Shown in pieces: positions 44,499 to 53,860 of a DNA stretch of 64,000 nt (position 1 is the stretch's first letter; each line of letters starts with the position of its first letter). Below the pieces are notes generated by a model. That model searched no databases. It was not told the origin of the DNA and was given only the letters and a program-made list of their open reading frames with translations. Source of the DNA: Streptomyces sp. cf386 (GTDB taxonomy: Bacteria; Actinomycetota; Actinomycetes; Streptomycetales; Streptomycetaceae); contig NZ_FNHV01000023.1 in the NCBI RefSeq assembly GCF_900103585.1, positions 62,001 to 126,000 on the forward strand, in the 5' to 3' direction. The position numbers and the translations under genes were made by a program.

Positions 44499-46109
44499 AT
44501 GGATCTCATTCCGGCACCTCGCCAGACGGAGCGGGCCGAGGGCTTCTACGAACTCGGCGACGGCTTCGGGATCGAGGCCGGCCCGGGCACCGAGGACACC
44601 GCGCGCTGGCTGCGCGCGACGCTCGGCGCGGCGACCGGGCTCGCGCTGCCGCCCAAGAAGGGGGACGAGTACGACGTCCTCCATCTGTCCGTCCGGCCAG
44701 GCCTCGACGCCGAGGAATACCGCCTCGTCATCGCCCCCCATGGCCTCCACATCCAGGGCGGCTCGCCCGCCGGTGTCTTCTGGGGTGCCCAGACGCTGCG
44801 CCAGCTCCTCGGCCCCGACGCCTTCCGGCGCGCACCCCTTTCCGACCGTACGTGGCGGCTGCCCCTGACGGAGATCCGGGACGCCCCCCGATTCCGCTGG
44901 CGCGGCCTCATGCTCGACGTGGCCCGGCACTTCATGCCCAAGGACGGAGTCCTGCGCTACCTCGATCTGCTGGCCGCCCACAAACTCAACGTCTTCCACT
45001 TCCACCTGACGGACGACCAGGGCTGGCGCATCGAGATCAAGAGGTACCCCCGGCTCACCGAGGTCGGCTCCTGGCGGGCGCGCACCAAATTCGGCCATCG
45101 GGCCTCGCCGCTCTGGGACGACAAGCCGCACGGTGGCTTCTACACCCAGGACGACATCCGCGAGATCGTCGCGTACGCCGCCGAGCGGCATATCACCGTC
45201 GTCCCCGAAATCGACGTACCCGGCCACTCGCAGGCGGCCATCGCCGCGTACCCGGAACTCGGCAACACCGACGTCATCGACACCAACGCCCTCTCCGTCT
45301 GGGACACCTGGGGGATCAATCCGAACGTACTCGCCCCCACTGACAACACCCTGCGCTTCTACGAGGGGGTCTTCGAGGAAGTCCTGGAGCTGTTCCCCTC
45401 GGAGTTCGTTCATGTCGGGGGCGACGAATGCCTCAAGGACCAGTGGCGGCAGTCGCCCACCGCGCAGGAACGCATCAGAGAACTCGGGTTGAAGGACGAG
45501 GACGAGCTCCAGGCGTGGTTCATCGGCCACTTCGACAAGTGGCTGACCGCGCGCGGGCGCCGGCTCATCGGCTGGGACGAGATCCTGGAGGGCGGGCTCG
45601 CGCAGGGCGCGACGGTGTCCTCCTGGCGCGGGTACGCGGGCGGCATCGCGGCGGCCCGCGCGGGCCACGACGTCGTCATGTGCCCCGAGCAGCAGGTGTA
45701 TCTGGACCACCGTCAGGACGCGGGCGCCGACGAGCCGGTGCCGATCGGGTACGTGCGCACGCTGGAGGACGTCTATCGGTTCGAGCCCGTCCCCGCGGAG
45801 TTGACGCCCGAGGAGGCCCGGCACGTGCTCGGTACGCAGGCCAATGTCTGGACCGAGGTGATGGAGGACCACGCGCGCGTGGACTACCAGACCTTCCCGC
45901 GCCTCGCCGCCTTCGCCGAGGTGGCCTGGAGCAGCCTGCCCGCCCCGGCGGAACGGGACTTCACCGACTTCGAGCGGCGGATGGCCGCCCATTACGGGCG
46001 ACTCGACGCCCTGGGGGTCGCGTACCGTCCGCCCACCGGACCGCGGCCGTGGCAGCGGCGCCCCGGTGTGCTCGGCCGCCCGATCGACGGCCCGCCCCCG
46101 AACAGGTAA
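44499..46109 (+). CDS. Beta-N-acetylhexosaminidase (GH20), cytoplasmic
   Basis: The 536-residue enzyme removes terminal N-acetylglucosamine (or galactosamine) from oligosaccharides by substrate-assisted catalysis. The catalytic Asp-Glu pair is Asp309-Glu310 in HVGGDECLKDQW. Other GH20 hallmarks are RGLMLDVARHFMPKDG, HLTDDQGWRIEIKRYP and VPEIDVPGHSQAA. There is no signal peptide, so it acts on imported oligosaccharides. The ATG is 15 bp after the permease stop, in the same operon, which supports uptake and intracellular breakdown of chitin-type sugars. Confidence 0.94.
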   Translation: MDLIPAPRQTERAEGFYELGDGFGIEAGPGTEDTARWLRATLGAATGLALPPKKGDEYDVLHLSVRPGLDAEEYRLVIAPHGLHIQGGSPAGVFWGAQTLRQLLGPDAFRRAPLSDRTWRLPLTEIRDAPRFRWRGLMLDVARHFMPKDGVLRYLDLLAAHKLNVFHFHLTDDQGWRIEIKRYPRLTEVGSWRARTKFGHRASPLWDDKPHGGFYTQDDIREIVAYAAERHITVVPEIDVPGHSQAAIAAYPELGNTDVIDTNALSVWDTWGINPNVLAPTDNTLRFYEGVFEEVLELFPSEFVHVGGDECLKDQWRQSPTAQERIRELGLKDEDELQAWFIGHFDKWLTARGRRLIGWDEILEGGLAQGATVSSWRGYAGGIAAARAGHDVVMCPEQQVYLDHRQDAGADEPVPIGYVRTLEDVYRFEPVPAELTPEEARHVLGTQANVWTEVMEDHARVDYQTFPRLAAFAEVAWSSLPAPAERDFTDFERRMAAHYGRLDALGVAYRPPTGPRPWQRRPGVLGRPIDGPPPNR

Positions 46110-46334
46110 TGGAAAAAACCGGCAAGGCGTCACCGAAGAGTGTCAATCGGAACGCATCGGTGATGCCGTACGAAAACGGACCATCTCCGCGATGAGGTGG
46201 GCGAATGCCTCCTAGCGGACCCCTGTCTTCGGGTCCTGCGAAGATGTGCCAGAGTTGCCACGTCCGCCCTGTCAGCACGTACCGTACGGCAACACAGGTG
46301 GGACCAGGTGGGGCAGCGGGAAGGGGCAGCCGGT

Positions 46335-47228
46335 TTGACCACGAGCGCACCGCAGGCGGCGCAGGCCGTCACGCTGCCCACGACGCTGGACGAAGCCGTG
46401 GCGGCACTCAGCGCCATGCCCGCCGCCGTGCCGGTCGCGGGCGGCACCGACCTCATGGCCGCCGTCAACTCCGGACAGCTCAGGCCCGCCGCGCTGGTCG
46501 GCCTCGGCCGGATCAGCGAGATCCGCGGCTGGCAGTACCAGGACGGCCACGCCCTGCTGGGTGCCGGCCTCACCCACGCGCGTATGGGCCGCCCCGACTT
46601 CGCCGCCCTGATCCCGGCGCTTGCGGCCGCCGCGCGGGCGGCGGGCCCGCCGCAGATCCGCAACGCGGGCACCCTCGGCGGCAACATCGCCTCGGCGTCC
46701 CCGAACGGTGACGCGCTGCCGGTCCTCGCCGCCCTCGAAGCGACCCTGATCATCGCGGGCCCGGGCGGAGCCCGCCGGGAGATCCCGGTGTCGCACCTGC
46801 TGGCCGGCATGGAGATGCTGCGCGCCGGCGAACTCATCGGCTTCGTGCGCGTGCCGCTGCTGCACGCCCCGCAAGTCTTCCTCAAGGCCACCGGCCGCAC
46901 CGGCCCGGGGCGTTCGATGGCCTCCGTCGCGGTCGTCCTCGACCCCGCCCGGCGCGGAGTCAGGTGCGCCGTGGGCGCCATAGCGCCGATGCCGCTGAGG
47001 CCGCTGGAGGCCGAGGAGTGGGTGGCCCGGCTGATCGACTGGGACAACAGCCGCGCGATCGTCCCCGAGGCGCTGCACGCCTTCGGGGAGTACGTCGCCG
47101 CGGCCTGCATCCCCGACCCGGTACCGGCCGAGGACGGGTCCGTGACTCCGCATCCGCCCGCCGTACTGCACCTGCGGCGCACCGTCGCCGCGCTGGCCCG
47201 ACGAGCACTGGGGAGGGCGCTGTCGTGA
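46335..47228 (+). CDS. FAD-binding subunit of a molybdenum hydroxylase (TTG start)
   Basis: The 297-residue subunit matches the CoxM/XdhB family: VAGGTDLMAAVNSG, GAGLTHARM, and the FAD-binding RNAGTLGGNIASASPNGD. TTG 46335 is preceded by AAGGGG with good spacing. It is the first of three overlapping genes (GTGA junctions) encoding an XdhB-XdhC-XdhA-like complex that would oxidise a purine, aldehyde or N-heterocycle. No purine catabolism genes or cofactor-insertion chaperone (XdhC/CoxF type) are adjacent. Confidence 0.88.
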   Translation: MTTSAPQAAQAVTLPTTLDEAVAALSAMPAAVPVAGGTDLMAAVNSGQLRPAALVGLGRISEIRGWQYQDGHALLGAGLTHARMGRPDFAALIPALAAAARAAGPPQIRNAGTLGGNIASASPNGDALPVLAALEATLIIAGPGGARREIPVSHLLAGMEMLRAGELIGFVRVPLLHAPQVFLKATGRTGPGRSMASVAVVLDPARRGVRCAVGAIAPMPLRPLEAEEWVARLIDWDNSRAIVPEALHAFGEYVAAACIPDPVPAEDGSVTPHPPAVLHLRRTVAALARRALGRALS

Positions 47229-48958
47229 CCGACGACCAGCACGGAGAGGGCACGCCCCAGGGCAGGGGTCGCTGGGACCCGCTGCCCCAGGGCGACTACG
47301 ACGACGGCGCCACCGCCTTCGTCAAACTCCCCGAAGGGGGCATCGACGCCCTCCTGGCCTCCTCCGACACCCCGCTCGCCGCGCGCGGCCACGGGTATGT
47401 GCCGCCGCAGATAGCGTTCGCGCCGGGCTCGGCCCCGGACGCCGACCCCGCGACCGCCGGTGGTTGGCCGGTCGCCGGTGCGCCCGCCGAGGGTGCCCAG
47501 TGGCCCGACCCGAACGCCGCCCCGCAGGACCAGGGCAGCGGCCAGTTCGCGTACAACCCCGGGGCCACCCAGCAGTGGAACTTCTCGGAGACCTCGGCCG
47601 GTCAGGCGGGCCAGGAGGCCGTCGGGGCGCCCGGTCATGACGTGACCGGGCAGTGGTCGATTCCCGTCGCCGACGGTGACCTTCCGGACGAATCGGGCGA
47701 GTTCACCACGTCGTCGCTCGTCGAGCAGTGGGGCGGCACCCCGCCGGCCACGCTGCCCGGCGGCGCGCCCGCACCCTGGGCGACGCAGGCCGCGGGTCAG
47801 CCGTGGGGTGAGCAGGCGGAGGCCGCGGCGGCGACCGGCGAAGCGCTGGGGACCGTGCCCCGACCCGGACGGCCGGCCGATGCCGGGCACGCTCCCGGCC
47901 GGCCCGGACCGCACGCCGGTGACCAGCACGCCGTACACCCCGGTGACCAGCCCGGCGTACGGCCCGCCCCGAACACGCACGAGCAGCCGCCCGCGGCGGC
48001 CGGGTTCGGCCCGGGCGGGAACCCGCCCGCGGCGCCCGGAGCGGACACCCACGCGCGCGTGCACCCCGGTTCCGCCGCGCGCGCCGCCGAGGAGCAGGCG
48101 CACGCCTCCGCGCCCGTCGAGGATCCCGCCGAAAGCGCTTCAGCGGCCTCACAGGCCGCTCCCGGAGCCGGTGAGCCCGCCACGGACGCCCAGGGCGCCA
48201 CAGAGGCCGCTCAGGGCCCGGAAGAGGCTTCCGTCGAGAGCGCCCCCGCCGAAGGCGGCGACTCCGCCGAGGAAACCGCCGGGGCCGCCGCCTCCGACGG
48301 CGTACCGGCGCCCCCCGGCGAGGAACACCCCCTCGCCTCCTACGTCCTGCGCGTCAACGGCGCCGACCGGCCCGTCTCGGACGCCTGGATCGGCGAGTCG
48401 CTGCTCTACGTGCTGCGCGAGCGGCTCGGGCTCGCGGGCGCCAAGGACGGCTGCTCGCAGGGTGAGTGCGGGGCGTGCAACGTGCAGGTCGACGGACGGC
48501 TCGTCGCGTCCTGCCTGGTGCCCGCCGTGACCGCCGCCGGCGCCGAGGTCCGTACGGTCGAGGGGCTCGCCCAGGACGGGCAGCCCTCCGACGTGCAGCG
48601 CGCGCTCGCGCGGTGCGGCGCCGTGCAGTGCGGCTTCTGCGTGCCGGGCATGGCGATGACCGTGCACGACCTGCTGGAGGGCAACCCGGCGCCGACCGAG
48701 CTGGAGACCCGCCAGGCGCTGTGCGGCAACCTGTGCCGCTGCTCCGGCTACCGGGGCGTGGTGGACGCCGTCCAGGAGGTCGTCGCCGAGCGCGAGGCGC
48801 AGGCGACGGCCGACGAGCCCGAACACGGCGGCGACGAGCCGCGTATCCCTCATCAGGCGGGCCCGGGGGCCGGCGGGGTCAACCCGTCGGCGTTCGATCC
48901 GCCGGGTGCCAGGGGACCGCATGACCAGGCGTACGGACCGGACGGAGGCCAGGCGTGA
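47225..48958 (+). CDS. 2Fe-2S subunit of molybdenum hydroxylase with about 370-residue disordered extension
   Basis: The 577-residue protein ends in a normal XDH small subunit: plant-type ferredoxin ligands beginning at Cys410 (DGCSQGECGACNVQVDG...SC) and the second cluster CGFCVPG...CGNLCRCSGYRG. Family members are about 160-200 residues. Here residues 1-374 are low complexity, rich in Ala, Pro, Gly, Glu and Gln, with no predicted fold. GTG 47225 overlaps the upstream stop, and codon bias is continuous, so the extension is translated. It could tether or space the electron-transfer subunit; its function is unknown. Confidence 0.88.
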   Translation: MTDDQHGEGTPQGRGRWDPLPQGDYDDGATAFVKLPEGGIDALLASSDTPLAARGHGYVPPQIAFAPGSAPDADPATAGGWPVAGAPAEGAQWPDPNAAPQDQGSGQFAYNPGATQQWNFSETSAGQAGQEAVGAPGHDVTGQWSIPVADGDLPDESGEFTTSSLVEQWGGTPPATLPGGAPAPWATQAAGQPWGEQAEAAAATGEALGTVPRPGRPADAGHAPGRPGPHAGDQHAVHPGDQPGVRPAPNTHEQPPAAAGFGPGGNPPAAPGADTHARVHPGSAARAAEEQAHASAPVEDPAESASAASQAAPGAGEPATDAQGATEAAQGPEEASVESAPAEGGDSAEETAGAAASDGVPAPPGEEHPLASYVLRVNGADRPVSDAWIGESLLYVLRERLGLAGAKDGCSQGECGACNVQVDGRLVASCLVPAVTAAGAEVRTVEGLAQDGQPSDVQRALARCGAVQCGFCVPGMAMTVHDLLEGNPAPTELETRQALCGNLCRCSGYRGVVDAVQEVVAEREAQATADEPEHGGDEPRIPHQAGPGAGGVNPSAFDPPGARGPHDQAYGPDGGQA

Positions 48959-51264
48959 GCAACGAAGCCGCCACCGCGACCACAGCCGCGGAGGCAGCCC
49001 CCGCCCCCGATCAGATCCCGCACGGCCTCGGCGCCTCTCTGCCGCCCGCCGACGCGCGCGCCAAGACCGAGGGCACCTTCCCGTACGCGGCCGACCTGTG
49101 GGCCGAGGGCCTGCTGTGGGCGGCCGTGCTGCGCTCGCCGCACCCGCACGCGCGCATCACGTCCATCGACACCTCCCACGCGCGTGAGATGCCCGGCGTC
49201 CGGGCCGTCGTCACGCACGAGGACGTGCCGGGCAGCGCGCTGCACGGACGGGGCAAGGCCGACCGACCGGTCTTCGCCTCCGAGGTCGTACGCCACCACG
49301 GCGAGCCCATCGCCGCCGTGGCCGCCGACCACCCGGACACCGCCCGCCTTGCCGCCGCGGCCGTCATCGTCGAGTACGAGGTGCTCGACCCGGTGACCGA
49401 CCCCGAGCAGGCCTTCGAGGCCGAGCCGCTGCATCCCGACGGCAACCTGATCCGCCACATCCCGCTGCGCCACGGCGACCCCGACGCGGCCGGCGACATC
49501 GTGGTCGAGGGCCTGTACCGCATCGGCCGCCAGGACCCGGCCCCCATCGGCGCCGAGGCGGGCCTCGCCGTACCGCGTCCCGACGGCGGCGTGGAGCTCT
49601 ACCTCGCCTCGACCGACCCGCACGCCGACCGTGACCGGGCAGCCGCCTGCTACGGCCTGGAGCCCGAGCGCGTCAAGGTCGTCGTCACCGGCGTCCCCGG
49701 CGCCACCGCCGACCGCGAGGACCAGGGCTTCCAACTGCCGCTCGGCCTGCTGGCGCTGAAGACCGGCTGCCCGGTGAAGCTGACGGCCACGCGCGAGGAG
49801 TCCTTCCTCGGCCACACCCACCGGCACCCGACCCTGCTCCGGTACCGCCACCACGCGGACGCCGAGGGCAAGCTGGTCAAGGTCGAGGCGCAGATCCTGC
49901 TGGACGCGGGAGCGTACGCCGACACTTCCTCCGAAGCGCTGGCCGCCGCGGTCGGCTTCGCCTGCGGCCCGTACGTCGTCCCGAACGCCTTCATCGAGGG
50001 CTGGGCCGTACGCACCAACAACCCGCCCTCCGGCCACGTACGCGGCGAGGGCGCCATGCAGGTGTGCGCCGCCTACGAGGCGCAGATGGACAAGCTGGCC
50101 AAGAAGCTCGGCGTGGACCCGGCGGAGCTGCGTCTGCGCAACGCCATGGCGACGGGCGACGTACTCCCGACGGGCCAGACGGTGACGTGCCCGGCCCCCG
50201 TGGCCGAACTGCTCCAGGCCGTACGGGACTACCCCCTGCCGGCGCTTCCCAAGGACACCCCCGAGGACGAGTGGCTGCTGCCCGGCGGCCCCGAGGGCGC
50301 GGGCGAACCGGGTGCCGTGCGGCGGGGTGTCGGCTACGGCCTGGGCATGGTGCACATGCTCGGGGCCGAGGGCGCGGACGAGGTCTCCACGGCGACGGTG
50401 AAGGTCCACGACGGCGTGGCGACGGTGCTGTGCGCCGCCGTCGAGACCGGCCAGGGCTTCACGACGCTGGCCCGGCAGATCGTCCAGGAGACGCTGGGCA
50501 TCGACGAGGTGCACGTGGCCCCCGTCGACACCGACCAGCCCCCGGCGGGCGCGGGCTGCCGAGGCCGCCACACCTGGGTGTCGGGCGGCGCGGTGGAACG
50601 GGCGGCCAAGATGGTCCGCACGCAGCTGCTGCAGCCCCTGGCGCACAAGTTCGGCATGTCCACCGAGCTGCTCCAGATCACCGACGGCAAGATCACGTCG
50701 TACGACGGCGTCCTGTCGACCACCGTCACCGAGGCGCTGGACGGCAAGGAACTGTGGGCGACGGCCCAGTGCCGCCCGCACCCGACCGAACCGCTGAACG
50801 ACGCCGGCCAGGGCGATGCCTTCGTGGGCATGTCCTTCTGCGCGATCCGCGCGGTCGTCGACGTCGACATCGAACTGGGCTCGGTGCGCGTGGTCGAGCT
50901 GGCGCTCGCCCAGGACGTCGGCCGGGTGCTGAACCCGGCCCAGCTGGAGGCGCGCATCGAGGCGGGCGTGACGCAGGGCGTGGGCATAGCGCTCACGGAG
51001 AACCTGCGCAGCGCGCGCGGGCTGATCCGCCACCCGGACCTGACGGGTTACTCCCTGCCGACGGCCCTGGACGCCCCCGACATCCGGATCGTGAAGCTGG
51101 TCGAGGAGCGGGACGTGGTCGCGCCGTTCGGTGCGAAGGCGGTGAGCGCGGTGCCGGTGGTGACCTCGCCGGCCGCCATCGCGTCGGCCGTACGCGCCGC
51201 GACGGGCCGCCCGGTGAACCGCCTGCCGATCCGACCGCAGGCGGCGGTGGTGACCGGCCAGTGA
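48955..51264 (+). CDS. Molybdopterin-binding large subunit of XDH/aldehyde oxidase family
   Basis: The 769-residue subunit shows the family layout: ALRSPHPHARITSIDTSHARE, DQGFQLPLGLLALKTGCPVKLTATREESF (Mo-site region), GHVRGEGAMQVCAAYE and GAGCRGRHTWVSGGAV. The C-terminal loop that carries the catalytic Glu in XDH (GVGEPP) reads FGAKAVSAVPVV here, with Ala/Lys in its place, so activity or mechanism may differ. GTG 48955 overlaps the preceding stop. The substrate is unknown. Confidence 0.87.
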   Translation: MSNEAATATTAAEAAPAPDQIPHGLGASLPPADARAKTEGTFPYAADLWAEGLLWAAVLRSPHPHARITSIDTSHAREMPGVRAVVTHEDVPGSALHGRGKADRPVFASEVVRHHGEPIAAVAADHPDTARLAAAAVIVEYEVLDPVTDPEQAFEAEPLHPDGNLIRHIPLRHGDPDAAGDIVVEGLYRIGRQDPAPIGAEAGLAVPRPDGGVELYLASTDPHADRDRAAACYGLEPERVKVVVTGVPGATADREDQGFQLPLGLLALKTGCPVKLTATREESFLGHTHRHPTLLRYRHHADAEGKLVKVEAQILLDAGAYADTSSEALAAAVGFACGPYVVPNAFIEGWAVRTNNPPSGHVRGEGAMQVCAAYEAQMDKLAKKLGVDPAELRLRNAMATGDVLPTGQTVTCPAPVAELLQAVRDYPLPALPKDTPEDEWLLPGGPEGAGEPGAVRRGVGYGLGMVHMLGAEGADEVSTATVKVHDGVATVLCAAVETGQGFTTLARQIVQETLGIDEVHVAPVDTDQPPAGAGCRGRHTWVSGGAVERAAKMVRTQLLQPLAHKFGMSTELLQITDGKITSYDGVLSTTVTEALDGKELWATAQCRPHPTEPLNDAGQGDAFVGMSFCAIRAVVDVDIELGSVRVVELALAQDVGRVLNPAQLEARIEAGVTQGVGIALTENLRSARGLIRHPDLTGYSLPTALDAPDIRIVKLVEERDVVAPFGAKAVSAVPVVTSPAAIASAVRAATGRPVNRLPIRPQAAVVTGQ

Positions 51265-51295
51265 GCCGGCTCCGGCTGTTCTGCCGATTGCCATG

Positions 51296-51853
51296 ATGAG
51301 CGGGGTCGTCCTGGTCACCGGGGTGATGGCGGCCGGGAAGTCGACGGTCGCGCAGGCGCTGGCGGAGAGGCTGCCGAGAGCTGCGCATGTGCGTGGGGAC
51401 GTCTTCCGGCGGATGATCGTCTCGGGGCGCGTGGAGTACGAACCCGCCGTCGAGGACGACGACGGCGGCGGGGGCGTCGATGCTGGCGAGGGCGAGGCTC
51501 AACTCCGACTGCGGTACCGGTTGTCGGCCGCGACGGCGGACGCGTATACGGAGGCCGGGTTCACGGCGGTCGTGCAGGACGTGGTGCTGGGCGCGGAGCT
51601 GGCGGCGTACGTACGGCTCGTGCGCACGCGTCCGCTCCACGTGGTCGTCCTGGCGCCGAGCGCCGCGGCCGTGGCGGCGCGGGAGGCCGGGCGGGCGAAG
51701 ACGGGCTACGGGGCCTGGACGGTCGAGCGGTTGGACGGGGAGCTGCGCGCTCGGACGCCGCGTATCGGGCTGTGGGTGGACTCCTCCGAGCTGACCGTGG
51801 GGGAGACGGTGGAGGCGATTCTGGCCGGGTGGGAACGCGCGAGGGTGGGTTGA
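51296..51853 (+). CDS. P-loop kinase-like protein
   Basis: The 185-residue protein has Walker A GVMAAGKST at the N-terminus, RGDVFRRMIVSGR, a mid-protein RLRYRLSAATADAYTEAGFTAVVQDVV and the lid-like RAKTGYG. It belongs to the AAA_33/zeta-toxin-like or chloramphenicol phosphotransferase-like small-molecule kinase group; the phosphate acceptor cannot be told. An acidic Asp/Gly insertion (EDDDGGGGVDAGEGE) lies near 55-70. ATG 51293 directly before it is an equivalent start. It is separated from the hydroxylase genes by 31 bp. Confidence 0.8.
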   Translation: MSGVVLVTGVMAAGKSTVAQALAERLPRAAHVRGDVFRRMIVSGRVEYEPAVEDDDGGGGVDAGEGEAQLRLRYRLSAATADAYTEAGFTAVVQDVVLGAELAAYVRLVRTRPLHVVVLAPSAAAVAAREAGRAKTGYGAWTVERLDGELRARTPRIGLWVDSSELTVGETVEAILAGWERARVG

Positions 51854-51875
51854 GCGTCTTACTGATGTGAAGCGC

Positions 51876-51949
51876 TGTCAGTGGTCGTGCTGATTCGGTG
51901 CGTTGTCGGTGGTCGTGCCGATCCGGGGGCGTTGTCAGTGGTGGCGCGT
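51876..51949 (+). repeat. Three imperfect direct repeats (TGTCRGTGGT) upstream of the SUKH gene
   Basis: TGTCAGTGGTCGTG, TGTCGGTGGTCGTG and TGTCAGTGGTGGCG begin at 51876, 51904 and 51933, so the spacing is 28-29 bp. A TAGTGT box follows the last copy. They occupy the 192-bp promoter gap and may be binding sites or duplicated -35 elements. Confidence 0.6.
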
Positions 51950-52045
51950 AGTGTTCTGGGCAGTGGGGACGGCAGCCGGGGCAGGGGACCGGACGGTCGG
52001 CCGTGTCCTGCCCGGGGGCGGCGAGCAAGCGCATGCGGGGGAGCC

Positions 52046-53251
52046 ATGAGCACGACGATCACGACTCGCGCCGGTGATACGGCGATCATCCTGACGGAGA
52101 CCGAGCTGGATCCGTACGTCACGCACGCGTCGACGCGGCGATGGCTGACCGGGCCCGGACTGCCGTGCGACAGCGGTGTGTTGAGCTTCGCCGAGCTGGG
52201 CCGCGAGGGCTTGCGGACCGTGGCGGACTCGACGGGCGGTCCGGGCGACCGGCTGGCCGCGGAGCTGCGGGACCAGCTGGTGATAGGCGGACTGCTGGGC
52301 GTCGGCGCCCTGGAGACGGAGTCGGTCCTGCTCGACGGCGCGACGGGCGAGATCTCGACGACGCACTTCCTGTACGACCGCCCCGACCTGATGGGCCGCC
52401 GCCCGCTGGCGCCGTCGTTGCGGACGCTGGTGCGCTTCGCGGAGGCGACGGACGAACTGGCCGGTCTGCGCGGCCAGTTCGCCTCCTACGTCGGCCGCTA
52501 CGGCCCGAAGGCGGTCGCGGACGCCTCGCGGCACCTGCTGGCGGTCTTCGAGGAGGCCACGGACGGCGAGCCGGCGCCCTTCTGGAAGATGGCGGCCCTG
52601 ATCCGCCCGCTCGCGCTCGTGGCGGGCCGGGCCGGCGCGTCGGGCCTGGCCCTGGACCTGCCGCTGCGCCTGCTGGACCAGGAGTTCGGCCCGCGCAAGA
52701 TGGTGCGCTTCGAGGAGGTCGACTTCCCCGCCACGCTCACGCACGAGCCGACCCGCCGCTTTCTGCGCGAGGTCGGGCTGCCGGAGGACTGCGACCTGTT
52801 CTCCCTCGACCTCGACACCGACGTCCCCCTGCCGACCCTGGCCGAGCACTACGCCGACGTCGCCCCCTCGGCCGAACTCCCCTTCCGGGCCGATCACTTG
52901 ATACGTCTCGGCCGGCTCATCGAGGACAACAGCCTGGTCGTCGACGGAGCGACGGGCGCAGTCCTGAACTGGAGCGAGCCCGAGGCGCGGCTGTTCCCCC
53001 TGAACACCGACATCTCGACGCTCGCCTTCACGCTGTGGCTGCTCCACCGTGAGCAGGCGATCGACGAGGAGTCGGGCCACGAGCTGACGGCCGACACCTA
53101 TGACCAACTGGCCATGACCATGCTCCAGGTCCTGTCGACGGTCGACCCGACCGGCGTCGCCGCCGCGGGCGGGGACGGCCGGCACTACTGGACCGAGGTG
53201 TTCCAGGACGCGGCGAGCGGGGTGCTGGAGTCGGTGGGCGGGGTGCGGTGA
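52046..53251 (+). CDS. Tandem SUKH-4-type protein
   Basis: The 401-residue protein contains two similar halves. Both start with the SUKH-4-like pattern THxxTRRxLxxxGLP: THASTRRWLTGPGLPCDSGVLSF near residue 27 and THEPTRRFLREVGLPEDCDLFSL near 230. Each half ends in a G-L-L/I-x(n)-DGATG-x-(I/V)-x-x element (LLDGATGEISTTHF; VVDGATGAVLNWSE). SUKH proteins are known as immunity proteins for polymorphic toxins, but no toxin gene is adjacent. GGGGGAG precedes ATG 52046. The GNAT gene overlaps its end by 4 bp. Confidence 0.7.
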   Translation: MSTTITTRAGDTAIILTETELDPYVTHASTRRWLTGPGLPCDSGVLSFAELGREGLRTVADSTGGPGDRLAAELRDQLVIGGLLGVGALETESVLLDGATGEISTTHFLYDRPDLMGRRPLAPSLRTLVRFAEATDELAGLRGQFASYVGRYGPKAVADASRHLLAVFEEATDGEPAPFWKMAALIRPLALVAGRAGASGLALDLPLRLLDQEFGPRKMVRFEEVDFPATLTHEPTRRFLREVGLPEDCDLFSLDLDTDVPLPTLAEHYADVAPSAELPFRADHLIRLGRLIEDNSLVVDGATGAVLNWSEPEARLFPLNTDISTLAFTLWLLHREQAIDEESGHELTADTYDQLAMTMLQVLSTVDPTGVAAAGGDGRHYWTEVFQDAASGVLESVGGVR

Positions 53252-53817
53252 CGTCGGGCAGGGGGGTGGGTGAGGGCGTCCGTAAGGACAAGGACAACAT
53301 CACCGTCCGCCCGGCCGAACCTGCCGATTTGGCGGCAGTCGCCGAACTCCGCTGGGAGTGGATCCTGGAGAACGACGGCGCCGCACCGGCGTCCCCGGCC
53401 GTCGATCGCGAGGATTTCGTCCGCCACTTCGTCGCCTGGGCGGGGCAGAACGCCGCCTCGCACCGCTGCATGGTCCTGGCCCGCGATGCGGAGATATCAG
53501 GGACCGCAGAGACCACGGGGACCACAGAGATCATCGGCATGGCGTGGCTGGCGGTCGTTCACCGCGTCCCGACACCGCACGCGCTGCACCGGGCATCCGG
53601 TGACCTCCAGTGCGTGTACGTCGTCCCGGAGGCGCGCGACGCGGGTCTGGGCGGTCGGCTGATCACCGAGACCCTGGACAGGGCTAGGGAGCTGGGGCTG
53701 GAGCGGGTCACCGTCCACTCCTCACCCCGGGCCGTCCCCGCGTACGCCCGCCAGGGTTTCGAGAACTCGCGGCGCCTTCTTCAGGTCCGCGTCGCGAGGA
53801 CGACGCCGTATCCCTGA
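53248..53817 (+). CDS. GNAT family N-acetyltransferase
   Basis: The 189-residue enzyme has the acetyl-CoA-binding motif A (LQCVYVVPEARDAGLGGRLITETL, with the AxxAGLGG pyrophosphate loop) and a C-terminal AYARQGFENSRRL (motif B). Its GTG start overlaps the SUKH stop (GTGA), so the two are co-translated. A small in-frame repeat (GTAETTGTTEIIG) interrupts the central sheet region. The substrate is unknown. Confidence 0.87.
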   Translation: MTSGRGVGEGVRKDKDNITVRPAEPADLAAVAELRWEWILENDGAAPASPAVDREDFVRHFVAWAGQNAASHRCMVLARDAEISGTAETTGTTEIIGMAWLAVVHRVPTPHALHRASGDLQCVYVVPEARDAGLGGRLITETLDRARELGLERVTVHSSPRAVPAYARQGFENSRRLLQVRVARTTPYP

Positions 53818-53860
53818 GGCGTCGTCCCCTCGAGTTCGCTGCCCCTGAGGTCGCGTACCG

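Noticed and set aside
46109..46195. 28-codon frame (MEKTGKASPKSVNRN...) overlapping the hexosaminidase stop as TAATG
   Set aside because: No ribosome site, domain or conservation that I can show; kept as unproven.
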